The translations under genes were made by a program, and so were the position numbers. DNA of 64,000 nucleotides from positions 8,458,936 through 8,522,935 of the forward strand of contig JANCRA010000025.1 of the NCBI GenBank assembly GCA_024362935.1. Reading direction: 5' to 3'. Positions 1-60,804 of this stretch are shown here, in pieces; the stretch's first letter is position 1, and each line of letters opens with the position of its first letter. The notes beneath the pieces were generated by a model. The model saw only the letters and a program-made list of their open reading frames with translations. It was not told the DNA's origin and made no database searches. Source of the stretch: Setophaga petechia (taxonomy: Eukaryota; Chordata; Aves; Passeriformes; Parulidae).

Positions 1-406
1 CGGGATTTTCCCAAGGCAGGGATCCGATCGCCCCCTGCAGGGCCAGCACCGAGCCCAGCCCCAGGTGCTGGGGGGAACTGACTCTTCACAGACCAGAGAG
101 AGGCTTTTTAAATACAAAAAGGCGGAGTAAACATTCCCAGCTGGGCTAGAGAAGCGGGCGAGTGGCTCTGCAGAGCTCCCACCTGCAGCCCCTCCAGGAG
201 TCTGTGCCTCTCTTCAGAGTGAGAAGAGTTTCAGGGGCCCTCAGGGGTGGCACTGCAGAGATAAACCTGGGAGATTCACTAGTCCATCTCACTTCTCTTC
301 AGACTGGGAGGAGTTTCAAGGGCTCTCAGGTATGGCACTGCAGGGACAAACCTGTGAGCCTCACAAGTCCAGTTCACTGAGGTTTCAGGACTGGTTTTTT
401 GTTGTT
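1..406. other. GC-rich segment with E-boxes, an AT-rich TATA-like stretch and an 85-bp tandem repeat
   Basis: The first 200 bases are clearly GC-richer than the following kilobases. They contain E-box hexamers CAGGTG (62), CAGCTG (138) and CACCTG (180), and TTTTTAAATA at 105-114. From about 208 to 390 an 85-bp unit is repeated about twice (TCTTCAG at 211 and again at 296) with a trace of a third copy. A CAG/GTATGG donor-like site ends at 329. No protein-coding gene is visible. It could be an alternative promoter or first exon of MYBPC1, or old repeat sequence; the sequence alone does not decide. Confidence 0.3.
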
Positions 407-795
407 TGTGACAGAGTTCACAGGGGTTTTCAGGATGAGGGGAGATGTAGATCTGACTCTATATATTTCAGAAGGCTTGATTTATTATTTTGTTATATAT
501 ATATTTCATTACAACTATACTAAAAAGAATAGAAGGAAAAGTTTCATCTCAGAAGGCTGGCTAAGCTAAGAATAGAATAGAAAAGAATGATAACAAAGGC
601 AGCTGGCTCGGACAGAGAGAGAGAGAGAGCCAGCTCTGCCATGACTGGTCACTAAATCTAAACATCTACACGAAACTAATTACAGATCCACCTGTTGCGT
701 TCCACAGCAGCAACCATTGTTTACATTTTGTTCTTGGAGCTCCTCAGGGAGAAAAAATCCTGAGAAAAAATTTTCAGAAAAAGATGTCTGCGACA
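407..795 (-). mobile_element. Solo LTR, endogenous retrovirus (ERVL-like), minus strand
   Basis: Read on the minus strand the block begins TGTCGCAGACATC and ends near TGAACTCTGTCACA. It is the same family as the + strand LTR at 47733-48120: both share the TTTACAATGG-type stretch, the CTAGCC/GGCTAGC region and the AATAAATCAAGCCTTCTGA region. GTTGTT flanks both sides (401-406 and 796-801) and is a probable target-site duplication, though it lies in a GTT-rich context. The (GA)n run near 617 is inside the element. No internal retroviral genes are seen. Confidence 0.8.
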
Positions 796-3700
796 GTTGT
801 TGTTGTTGGTTTTACAACATAAAACTAGGAGTGTTGCTTCTGTCCTTCAGATATAAGCACCCATCTCGTTGGCAATATTTGCACAGGCAGTTTTCTCCTA
901 TTTCACTGGAGCCAGAATCGTGTGGTGCATCATGTGAAGCAGCAGTAAAGAATGGCTCAGGTGACTGAGAACAGGTCGGTGAGGAATGCAAAATTTCAGC
1001 TGTGAATCATCTCGGGCTCACATTAAGTTGGTGGTATGGAAGCTGAGATGTTGCCATAACAGAGGAAAATTTGACTCTCTCTGTCGTTTATAGGAAGAAG
1101 CTGACTTTGTGTGGGATTTCCACAATTTTCACTATGCATATTTTAGGAGGAAAATGCACACTAAGAACTTTTTTCAGCAACATTCAGTATTGCATATACC
1201 TCGTTGTATAACAAGTTTTGCAGTGACATTTCGAAAGAGAAAGTTTTTTTTTCCAAACGTGGAAATAAAATTTAACACATCAGGATGTGGAATTAATGAT
1301 AAATCAATGTCACCAGGAATAGTCTCAGGCTCTGCAAGTACAGGTGTGCTGACAAAGTTTTCTCATGAAGGTGTAGTAATGACTGTAAACCCAATTTCTT
1401 CACATTGTTAAACACTGTAACACATTTCAGCAAAACCCTTTTGTCTGGTAAGTGGTTAGCAAGCAGAACATTATCTGCAAGATTTTGCATGCTAGATAGT
1501 ATCACAAAATTTTAGTCTTGGAAATTAAATAAACCCATAAATTGGGATTTTTGGTTTGGTATGGTTTTAATGATGAAATAAATTAGAAAACTGCAATTGC
1601 AAAAACTTAGTGAAAATAGATTTAGTCAAAAATTTCAGTGACATTTGGCACTCAAATTGTGGTCTACTGTTAGTCTGTGAATTGTGAGATACAAGCACAG
1701 ATACTCATTTTTTCTGTTAGCTACACAGGTGCTCAGGATCTAACTTTTAGGGGTTATTTTCTTTGATATAAAGTAAGAGAAGAAAGATATCACGGAAATA
1801 GAATGGAATTCAATTACTCCATCCTGGTGCCTTGTGGACTGAGAAGGCTAAAAATGAGTTTAAGAATGCATGGGAACTTGATAACCAGACTATAGCCACT
1901 AAACTTCACCTATCCATCTTAAATACTGTCAGTGCTTGGCAGCTTTCCAGATCCCTGTTAAAGTACACATGACATTTTAAGTCTGAAAAAGAAGATACTT
2001 AGAAGACTATAGACATATAAACATAAGTTTTATTAAATTACTTTTTGTCAAGGTCATGGTTACAGTGTTCTTTAAAGCTTAATTCCTATGTGAAAGCATA
2101 AGAAATCCGTGGAAGTTTACATATGGTCAGGTTTGATCTAGCAGCATCATTTCAGAAGAGTGGAAACCAAAAGGAAAACACTCAAAATAAGCAATGATTC
2201 TTTTATGTACTTTTATAACTATGAATGACAGTGAAGGAAAAATCTGGACTCACCAATTATACTGCAGCTCCTCATGTGGGTCTGTAAACTGTTTATTTGG
2301 TATCTAGTCCATTCCACAGAATTCCCTTTTACCAGGCTTTTGCTCCAATTGTTCATTCAGTTTTTCATTCCTCAAGCCAGGGAACGTTCTTAGACCAGCT
2401 TGTGACAGTTTGATTGGCTCTGGTGGCCCATAAAATCCTTTATAATGGAAAGCATTTAGATTAGTTCTGAAATGGGAGTACTCTCAGTGAGTTTATATGC
2501 TGGAATTAGTTATTATCCTTGGGCTTGTTTGGGTTTTTTGAATTTTAATCATAAACCAAACTACATTTTTAAGCAAACCATTTGTTAATTTTACTTATTC
2601 TTCAGTCCCTACCTAAATGTGCATCACTGGACTGTGACACTTTTAGCTGTTGGAATATAAAATAACTTCATCTTCAGTGAACATGCTGATTGTTCACTTT
2701 GTTACAATAAGAGGGAGTATTTAATGGAAGGTTGTTGTTTTCACCTTTAAACACTGTCACAAGTCAAACCCAGCAGTTTATCTTCTACAACCCATCCATA
2801 GAAATGGAAACAGAAACTAGAAATACATTATAAATGTCTCAGTTTGGCTCTATCACACTGTTAGCCACGAGAATAGTCATTTGACCAGCCAACCAAGCAC
2901 CAATAAGACACCAGAGCCAATTTACTTCAGTCCTTTAGAACAAATCTGCTTTCAGGATTTAGGACCAAGGTCAGTTTAGAGCTGTTTGTCTAGGTATATT
3001 TTTAAAATAACAATGTCCATGGACATTCATAAAATAAGGTTAATTATTTCAGCTGGTATTGTAGTTTCTCACTTCTGCTCAGACTGGGAATTGTCTGCAG
3101 AAGTTGCACACAAATCAGATTATTTCTCAGTGGAGGACAGGCTCATGAGGCACCAGGCAGACCCTGCATGCATGACTGTGCTCAGATTTTGCACAATGAT
3201 AAGCATTCCTCTCTTTTTTAAAAATTTTAATTAGTAATAATTGCATTTATTCCAATTTAAGTCCAATTGAGTGCACTTTTATTGATTACAAGTGACTTTG
3301 AACCAAGTCCTTTCTTTTCCAGCTTGTTTTCTACTGGGGTCTGCTAACAGTACTGTTTCCCAATGAAATGCTCCTTGTGTTCTGGTAAACTCTATAGTTT
3401 GTTGAGTAAATTCCTGTCTCCCAAAAGTTGAGGCTATGGCTTTTACCCATATCACTGATGCCACAGTGATTTGGCTGAAGTGATCCACAAAAAATTGTCC
3501 AACTATTTTGAGCCTTCTCTTTCTCTTCTTTGGAGCACCATTTTTTGGGGGAACATAAGGAATGAAAGGAATAAGCTTCACTGCTTTTGTCTGCTGCTGA
3601 TCTGGACATGAGGCATGCCAAGCAACTGTTCCACATCCTCAGTCCTTCCCTGCCCACCTCTTCCAGTGGATCATCTACCTCAGGAGAAAGCCTGGTGCCA

Positions 3701-6091
3701 CAAGAATGGTTCTTGTGTCCTGCTGGGGCTGGGCACAGGGCACAATCCTTACACACAACAACTGCACAGGGGCTGGGGTGAGCCCTGCTCTCTCCCCAAA
3801 ACAGCATTTTGTCTATTTTTGTTTGACCAGCAGAGTCAGCACTTTAGGAATGCCTACGTAACAGTTATATTGGTCTGATCCCTCAAGATTAATCCACCTA
3901 CTAAAGTCTGACACAAGCTGACGGTGACAGGACTTTGTGACAAAAAGCATTAAGTGACCATCCTCATGTTGTTTGACATATGAGAGTCTCTTTAATATGT
4001 TGCTGTTGCAAAGACAGCTATCATACCTGTGTCCATGGTGGTGCAGCCACAGTCCTGCTTTCCTTTCCAGGTAAATGGGGGTTAAGTCCTCTTTTCAGAC
4101 TGGGTGAGATCCTGAATCCCTTGGATATTCTTTGCTGGGTTGTAACTGATCTGTATGGAACTGCAGGGAGAAATTAGTGCAGGAGACTTTCCTCCCCCTT
4201 CCTGTGCATGTTCCAGCCCAATGACAGTGAAATGCTATCTTTAGGCTTTCTGGAAGCCCTGATTTAATGCTCAAGGTCATTTCCTTTACTTACCTAAGGT
4301 AAAAAAAAACAACCAAAAAACCACCCACTACTCATTTTCCAAAATGACTGAAAGTTCTTAAGCCTACTCAAAACAAAGCTGGTCATGAGTACAGAGCTGA
4401 AGGTGGCCAGGGTTATCCAGCCAGACCTCATTCCCAGTATGCTTGCTGACAGGTTGTCGTTCTTGAACGCTCTGAGCTGCAGGTCCCCAGGATACTTTGC
4501 TTTCAGCACAGCCGTAGAGCAGGACCTGGAGGCTGTTTTAGAACCATCATCATGCCTCATTATGATTGCATTCCAGTGTGAAAGGCAATATATGTGATGT
4601 CAGGGAGTTTCTATGTTTTGTGCTGCCAGAAAAGCCAGTGGAAGTGGGAATCCAGAGCCCTTGAGAACTGGCCACCACACACAAACTGACATCCCTCTGT
4701 CAGCTCCCTGCCAAAGCTTCTTCTTGCTGTGGCAGGTCAGATGCCAGTGCAACCAGACCTAAAATGGAATTGAAATTTTAAATAATGACAACCTCAATTT
4801 AACAGGGTTCTTAAGTATTTTTATAACTTCAGCACATCAATTAATATCGTGGAACTTTCAGCTTAGTTATATACACACAGCAAGAGATTTTAAGTCTTTT
4901 ATCTGAAAAACTGAACATGATAAATGTGGAAAAGAGATGGAAAATTGTTGGTAATGGGTCAAGTTGCATCTACTGCTGATTTTCAAGTATGTATGCGTGC
5001 GTATATAATTATAAATTACAAACAAAAATTTCTTGGCTCTAAGTACTCATATCCTGTGTCAAACTGGATCCTGAATGCATCTCATGACATGGCTGAGGCA
5101 TGAAAGCATTTCTGGAGATGTTATCCAAGTGACCGTTGTTCTTTCATTTTATTTTATTTGCTAACCACACTTAATACACTATCTTTACTGAGTGGCCGCC
5201 ATGTGGAGAGGACTGCTCACTTCATTCCTGTCCTTGCTCTAGAATTACATCTGCCATTAGAATTACACAGAATTACATCAGGTGCACTACCAGTTTTACA
5301 GCCAATGACTAACCCAAGGTCTGTGTTTAGCACAACGCAACCCCCTGAAATATACCATTCTCAGTTCTCCAAAAAAGAACTGCAAAGAAGAGACCTTTTG
5401 TTTCATAAACCCTGAAGCAGAAGTTCATTTATTCTGTAGAAGGCACCCTTGACATTATGGTGTCAATTCAGTGGTAACTGGACCCTCAACAGCCTCTTTC
5501 CCCTTTGGCTCAAGAGGCATCATTGCAACCCAGTGAACTGCACTTCTCCAAAGGGTTGAGGATTGCATGCTGGAGGTTTTCTCCACCAGCAGCGCCCTGA
5601 CAATGCCTGGGCAGAGCACCATATTAGGCAACAGGCCGAGGGGAATGGCATGTGGGGACTCCAGGGAGCATGCCTCCTAGGGAAGGAGCACAACCATAAG
5701 CTGCTGGTTGAGAGTGCAGAGTCCTGTCCTGCCTGACAAGCCTGCTGCAGAGGTCAGCCAGAGAGGGCTATCATTCTTTGGGGAGGTGGAAACTACTCAG
5801 AGCTATTAATGGTTTTTTTCCTGGCTGTCCTCAGGAATGGAGCTGTAAGCCAGGCATGACCATGAAAGGGGTTGCACATGGCCAAAAGATTATGTTGAAG
5901 CATCTCCCATGTCTCTGCCACCCACAGTGCCTGGAACTTTCCCCTTTTCTTTTCAATTCCCACATCATACTTCAGGTCTCTCCTTTGAGGTCCATTCTTG
6001 CCTCAGTTTGCTTAGCAGTAACCTGAACAGCCTTGAATTATGCTTTGGGAAACAAACCACTGACTTCTTGGTCTGGCTTCAGTCATTGTCC
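796..6091. other. Intronic or upstream non-coding sequence
   Basis: I see no exon of MYBPC1, no RNA gene and no well-defined repeat here. ATG codons followed by a plausible MyBP-C N-terminus plus a splice donor were looked for and not found. Short open frames on both strands have no recognisable product. Confidence 0.5.
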
Positions 6092-6226
6092 CATCACAGA
6101 ATTGCAGAACAGCTGAGATTGGAGAGGACCTTTGGAAATGGACCTTTGGAGAAAGTGTAGTCCAAGCTCTCTGCTAGGAACAGGGTCCAACAGAGCAGGT
6201 TGCCTATGAGAGTGCTCAGGTTTTAA
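6092..6226 (-). repeat. CR1 LINE 3' fragment (degraded)
   Basis: The phrase pattern CACAGAATTGCAGAAC... GAGGACCTTTGGA ... TAGTCCAAGC ... AGAGCAGGTTGCC follows the reverse complement of avian CR1 3' regions. It is short and diverged, so the edges are approximate. The rest of 6227-7841 shows nothing else recognisable. Confidence 0.75.
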
Positions 6227-7841
6227 AGGCCTCCTTTTGTTGTCTGCATTAATGAGATGAGATTTAGACTATAATATTAATAATGTTTCAGGTCTGGTCT
6301 GTGCTGTTTGGCTAACATGTGTTCCTGGTGATGCAGGACATGTAAGATGTGTGATTGCTGAGCAGCATTGCAGTGCTGGTGAAGCCATGGAATACCTCTC
6401 AAAATGAAAGAAAAATTCAAGGCAGGTCCCTCAAAAGTCTCATAAGCCTTTCACCTGAGAGTGGAAAGTGCTACATTGGTTGAATTTTTAATTATAAGTT
6501 TGTAACTCTCACTGGTGAGCCATGGAGGATTTCCTAATCCAGTGTTCATAAGAATACTCCCTGTTTCTAGCTATTAAATTTCACAAGGAAAATTATACAA
6601 TCAATATTTTTCTACTGTTACTTTTCCATGCAAGAAGCATACTTCCATGCCACAATGATGTCTCAGCGGAATTTTTTACTCTCAGATGAAACAGTGAGAA
6701 ATATCATGGTAGCAAAGCAAAAAGGTTCCCAGACATTCTCTTTGTGGTACAACTTTCATGTTTTCATATGAAGATTTTTCACATTTTTCTTGGCTGCAAG
6801 AAAAAAATTAGTATGTCAGTAATTAGACCAGAAAAAATGAATTGCTGTGAATCTATGTAAAGATATTTCATTATTTTCACACTCTGTGTCTTGGTCTTTA
6901 ATATACTTCCTTACAGCACTCTGCCTGGTGCTGCTGTGATCAGAATATACAACACAAGCTCTTTCCTTGTAGCAAGGGATTCTCTTTGGAACCTCAACAA
7001 GGGTTTGCTGTTGTATCTGCGTATGTTCCTAAACCATATCAAATTCACACACTCAGCTTAAAATTATATTTGCACTAAAAATATTCCTCCCTTTTAAGCA
7101 CTGAATTGATTTCTTAAGAATGAGAATTGTGTTTTTCTTATATTTAGAACTGAGTGTAAAGGAATAGCCTTCCAGCATTTCTGTGTAATGGAGGTTTGAA
7201 ATTTTTTTCCTGAGGTGGGGTACCAAGGGTTAATGTCCATAACATGACAAAGGTTAATAAGAGCCATCTACTCTTACAGTTCAGGGTTTTAACTTTCTAA
7301 ATCTTTGCTTTTTATAAATAGTTAAACTGTAAGTCAATGCTAGTGCCAAAAAATATTGCTGTTTTCAATCTGTCTATATTCCTAAAGTTTTTAAGTGTTG
7401 AAAATAAGCTTCCTTTTCTGTTTTAAAAATATATTTTAGCTAGTTAATTTGTTCTCATGTTTTTAGATGGGAGAACATGCAATCCCAAAAGGATAGCATT
7501 TAAATAGGATAAAAAGCCTGGTTTCTGTATCACACATTAGAAAGGGAAGCGATTGACATTAAAAAATCATAATTGAAAGAAAGGAAATAAGAAAGCCCAA
7601 ACATACTGCATGTTCCACTCAGAGCAGCTAAACTGTAGTGTTTTGGTGGGGTTTTTTTTATACTTTCTGCTTGCCCTGAACATTGAACTCTAGATCTAAT
7701 GGTGTGGTTGAAAAATAGATGAAGGTCTCTGGATTCACTCTTCATAATGCCCCTAAGTTAATGGATCCATTACACCTCAAAGTTAAAATCATATCTGATA
7801 TTATTTCAGTTAGTGGAAATTTTACTTAATTTTGCACATGA

Positions 7842-8177
7842 GTGAGAGACCTTATCACTTCTAAAACTACCTGAAAGGAAACTGTAGACAGGCAGAGCTC
7901 AGTCTCTTCTCCCAAGTAACAAGGGATAGCACAAGAGGAAATGGCCTCAATTTGTGCCAGGGGAGGTTGAGATGGGATATTAGGAAAAATTTCATCACTG
8001 GAACGGTTGTTGAGAACTGGAACAGGCTGTCTAGACAACTACACTCAGCATTCCTGCAGGAATTTTAAAAATGTGTAGATGTGGTTTTTGGGGATGTGGT
8101 TTAGTGGTTTCTTGGCAGTGCTGGGTTAGTGGTTGGACTGTGTGTTAAAGATCTTTTCCAACCCAAATGATTCTATG
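7842..8177 (+). repeat. CR1 LINE 3' end
   Basis: The sequence reads like the CR1 3' end in sense orientation: TATCACTTCT, AACTACCTGAAAGGA, AAGAGGAAATGGCCTCAA, GGATATTAGGAAAAATTTC, GGAACAGGCTGTC and the terminal ATTCTATG. It ends about 250 bp upstream of the first recognised MYBPC1 exon. Confidence 0.9.
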
Positions 8178-8423
8178 TTTCCATTAATATTATCTATTTC
8201 CACACTAGACAATTTCACTAACTTCTCTTTGCCTAACAAGAGCTTTAGATCTCTGACCTTGTCACTCTGAAGTTGTCACACATTGCGTGCATGAAAGCAG
8301 AATAAATTTCACAACTGCATTTAAATATTAAAGAACTCAAAGTCAACAAACATATACCAAATGTATGAAGAATATTTGCTTGTATTTGAAGCTCAATATC
8401 TGTCTTCTTTCCTTATTTTTCAG

Positions 8424-58057
<49,634 letters not shown>

Positions 58058-58068
<11 letters not shown>

Positions 58069-58097
58069 GGATTTTTGAATGTATAGTGTCATCTAAG
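58058..58097 (+). CDS. MYBPC1: MYBPC1 exon with stop codon (…VTQ end)
   Basis: A long pyrimidine tract ends CTCTCTCCCTTAG, and the donor is a strong AAG/GTAAGC at 58098. Joined to C10 it reads VR-VTQ-stop (TAA at 58066-58068). The family's canonical tails are equally short (LEVRVPQ in cardiac, KVIAQ in human slow MyBP-C, from memory). The 29 nt between stop and donor are 3'UTR, followed by the exon at 60008. That distance is below the usual limit for nonsense-mediated decay. This is my preferred main C-terminus. Confidence 0.75.
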
Positions 58098-60007
58098 GTA
58101 AGCTTTCATATGGTTCTTGCATATGAAGCTTATGTCTGTTTATACGTCATACAATGTCTGCCTAGTATGGCATGATTTTCATTATGTCACTTAATGAAAA
58201 TGTTAAATAGGTGAGTTAATTAAATAAGTTAATAAGTTAAATATTAAATAAGTTAGCAGCATGATGGTTTTAAGGCATATAAATTCAGATTTTAGTAATT
58301 GCTTGTTACGGTAATTCTTAGTAGTACATCCCATACCTTCTAATGGTGCATGTTTCAATGGAATTTAACAGTGCATGACTTAGAAGGATTAATTCGCACG
58401 AATAAAATGCAAGTAATAAAAACAGCATTATGTATTTACAGCAAGCTATTTTTTTATAGGAATATGCCTCTACATAAACAAAATATTTATTTCAGCGTTA
58501 ACTTCTTTTAAAAATGAATGATTTGTAGCTCGACTTGCACTCCATGAGCTGAAAGAATGCCAAAAAGCTGAAAGAATGCCAAAAAGCATGTTTTTTTCTT
58601 ATTTTTCTTTTGGTCTGTATTGTGCATCTACCTAAGGTTGGAGGTGAACACTTCTGCCACCATGATGACATTAAATGAGACAGCAGTCTCATAATCACTA
58701 GTAACTAATAGCATTTTAATTGAATAATCCTTGTCTTAATAAGGGTTATAAGTCTTTAAAAATCTGTACTCAGCATAAATGTTGTATGTAAGTATCAGCT
58801 TGGTTGCATTTAGCTGAAGCATTCAGAGAGTGCTATCTTCACCCTGGCAATGTACTTTTGCTTTAAAGCTTTTGGTGTGTTCCAGAAAAATCTCAGAAGG
58901 TAAGTGCAGCTATCAGTGGGTGGTTTGCAACTTGCAGAACACAATATTCATGCAGATTTGTAAAGGGAATAGTAATAGTATATAGCTTTCTTAAAGCAAT
59001 TTTCACCCTTTATCTAGAGAAAGGGCAGATTCTAAAGTTTTTAGCAAAATATTTATCTTTCTCTCACTGTTTCTTCCAAATATCATCTGGTTTCAATGAA
59101 ACTAACAGAAATACTGGTGTTTCATTTCCATGGCTTTTACATCAGTGGCATGAGGCATCCACAACCACTATGGGCAACATGTGCCAGGGTCTCACCACTT
59201 TCACAGTGAAGAATGTCTTCTTTGTACCTAATCTACACCCACCCTTTTCCAGTCTGAAGCCACCACCCCTTGTCCTATCACAACAGGCCCTTGTAAAAAG
59301 TCCCTCTTCAGCTCTCTTGTAAGTTCCCTTTAGGTACTGGAAGGTGCTCTGGGGTCTCCCTGAAGCCTTCCCTTGAAAAGCCCCAACAAAAAGTGCCATT
59401 TTAAAGTGAATTTAAAAGCAAAACTAGAATGATTCCTCAGACTTCCCCAGCAGATGAAAATTTCACCTTTCATCCTGGCTTTTTAAATATGATTCTTTCA
59501 TGGATGTCATCCCAATTGTCATTTTCAAGCAACATGGTAAATATTTTGCTAAATACCTAGAAACCATTTGAAGACCCAAAACTGGAATAAATTGAATATC
59601 TCTGCATGTTTTCCACAACTCATCCTGGTCAGTGTTTCCTACATTGTTCCCCCTGCACTGACTTCCATCTCTGACCATACTCCACCCAGTGTGATGGAAA
59701 GCCAGGAGAGTTATTTGAAGTGAAGCTTATCATAAACTATTGCATGTGGTGAGATAAATGACTGAATATATGATACCCTAGAAAAGAAATTCACCCTGCA
59801 CAAGAGGACAGGATAGGTCTGTATAGAACCAATTAAATAATGGGTAGATGTCATACTGGACTTTTGAGCAGGGCTGAATTTTACCACATCTCAAAGTATG
59901 TAACAGGGACTGACTAAAACTTGTCACTTATGCCAGAGAATAAAGGTGCAAAGCTGTTGCTCCAGGGACCATCACTCTGAAGATTTTCCTGTTTTCCTTG
60001 TTTGCAG
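58098..60007. other. Last intron
   Basis: It contains a 22-bp tandem duplication (GCTGAAAGAATGCCAAAAA twice, about 58549-58588) and the CR1 fragment listed separately. Confidence 0.6.
59152..59388 (-). repeat. CR1 LINE fragment, minus strand
   Basis: Phrases such as GGCATCCACAACC, CACAGTGAAGAATGTCTTC, CCCCTTGTCCTATCAC, CTTGTAAAAAGTCCCTCTTC and GGGTCTCCCTGAAGCCTTC follow the reverse complement of avian CR1. It is moderately diverged. Confidence 0.9.
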
Positions 60008-60108
60008 GTGGGCTTTCATTCTTCAAGCTATTAATGGATGGAGTGCCTCCGCACATCATTGACTCGTATATGCGTGAAGTGCAGGCAGACAAAACTGAAG
60101 GGAAGTGA
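60008..60108 (+). CDS. MYBPC1: MYBPC1 terminal exon, alternative coding part (33-residue tail)
   Basis: The acceptor is TTGTTTGCAG. If C10 (54264) splices directly here, phase 1 reading gives GGLSFFKLLMDGVPPHIIDS and then YMREVQADKTEGK before TGA at 60106. I do not recognise this tail from other species. A 33-codon open frame is not rare by chance. When the 58058 exon is used, the whole exon is 3'UTR. Confidence 0.5.
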
Positions 60109-60730
60109 GAGTCCGTCCACAGCGCTTCCTCCCACTGCACTGGAAGCTGGTAGCAGAATAACAACACTTTAGTTCTTGCAACGACAGAAAAACATGTGTG
60201 GTGGGGGATTTGATGACCTTTTTTTTTCCCCTTAATTGTCCTTTTGTTTTCCCTACCTGCTCTTACTGAAAAGAAAGAATTACGCATGGATTGCTTTGAG
60301 GTTGAAATGAAATGAACTGAAGACAACACACGTTTTGTAATGTTCGGCTTTATTTTCTGTTTGATATCGTGTTCTGGTTTTTAATGAGGAAAGAGGGGAA
60401 GCTGTGTAACTAGCACAAGGAAGCAGTCAGTCTGTTCTCAGTGGTACAAAGCATATCTTTCTGAGACTGGAAGTACATGGATGTAGCCAGTAGATGTGCA
60501 ATAAGATCCTTGGAATACATACCTCTGATAATGCATCTTATTCACCCGAGAATTGTTTAACAAAATATGGTTTTACTATAATGTAACTAATGCATATGTA
60601 ATTAATGATCATTTAAGCTGAACATATCTTCCTATAGAAGTTTTGATTTCCTAAATCCGACCCATTGGTCTCTCAACTTGACTGAAATTGTTTTATTTAA
60701 TGTACAATAAACATGAAGTGTTTAAGATCT
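60109..60730 (+). other. MYBPC1: MYBPC1 3' untranslated region
   Basis: AT-rich sequence continues from the last possible stop to the first poly(A) signal. The end is approximate, 15-25 nt after the signal at 60706, with T/GT-rich sequence following (TTCTTGTTTACTTC). Confidence 0.8.
60706..60711 (+). promoter_or_regulatory. MYBPC1: Poly(A) signal AATAAA (proximal)
   Basis: Canonical hexamer about 600 nt into the terminal exon with a downstream T/GT-rich region. Confidence 0.8.
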
Positions 60731-60798
60731 ATTAAGTTCTTGTTTACTTCTTTTTTTCTGTCTCATTTTATCACATTTCTTGTTTTATTTCCACTTAC

Positions 60799-60804
60799 AA
60801 TAAA
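60799..60804 (+). promoter_or_regulatory. MYBPC1: Poly(A) signal AATAAA (distal)
   Basis: Second canonical hexamer 93 nt downstream, allowing a slightly longer 3' end. Confidence 0.55.

Noticed and set aside
1..8423. Search for the MYBPC1 start codon exon (MPEPTK-like)
   Set aside because: All ATGCC occurrences checked lead to unrelated codons or early stops, without a donor. The exon is presumably upstream of the window.
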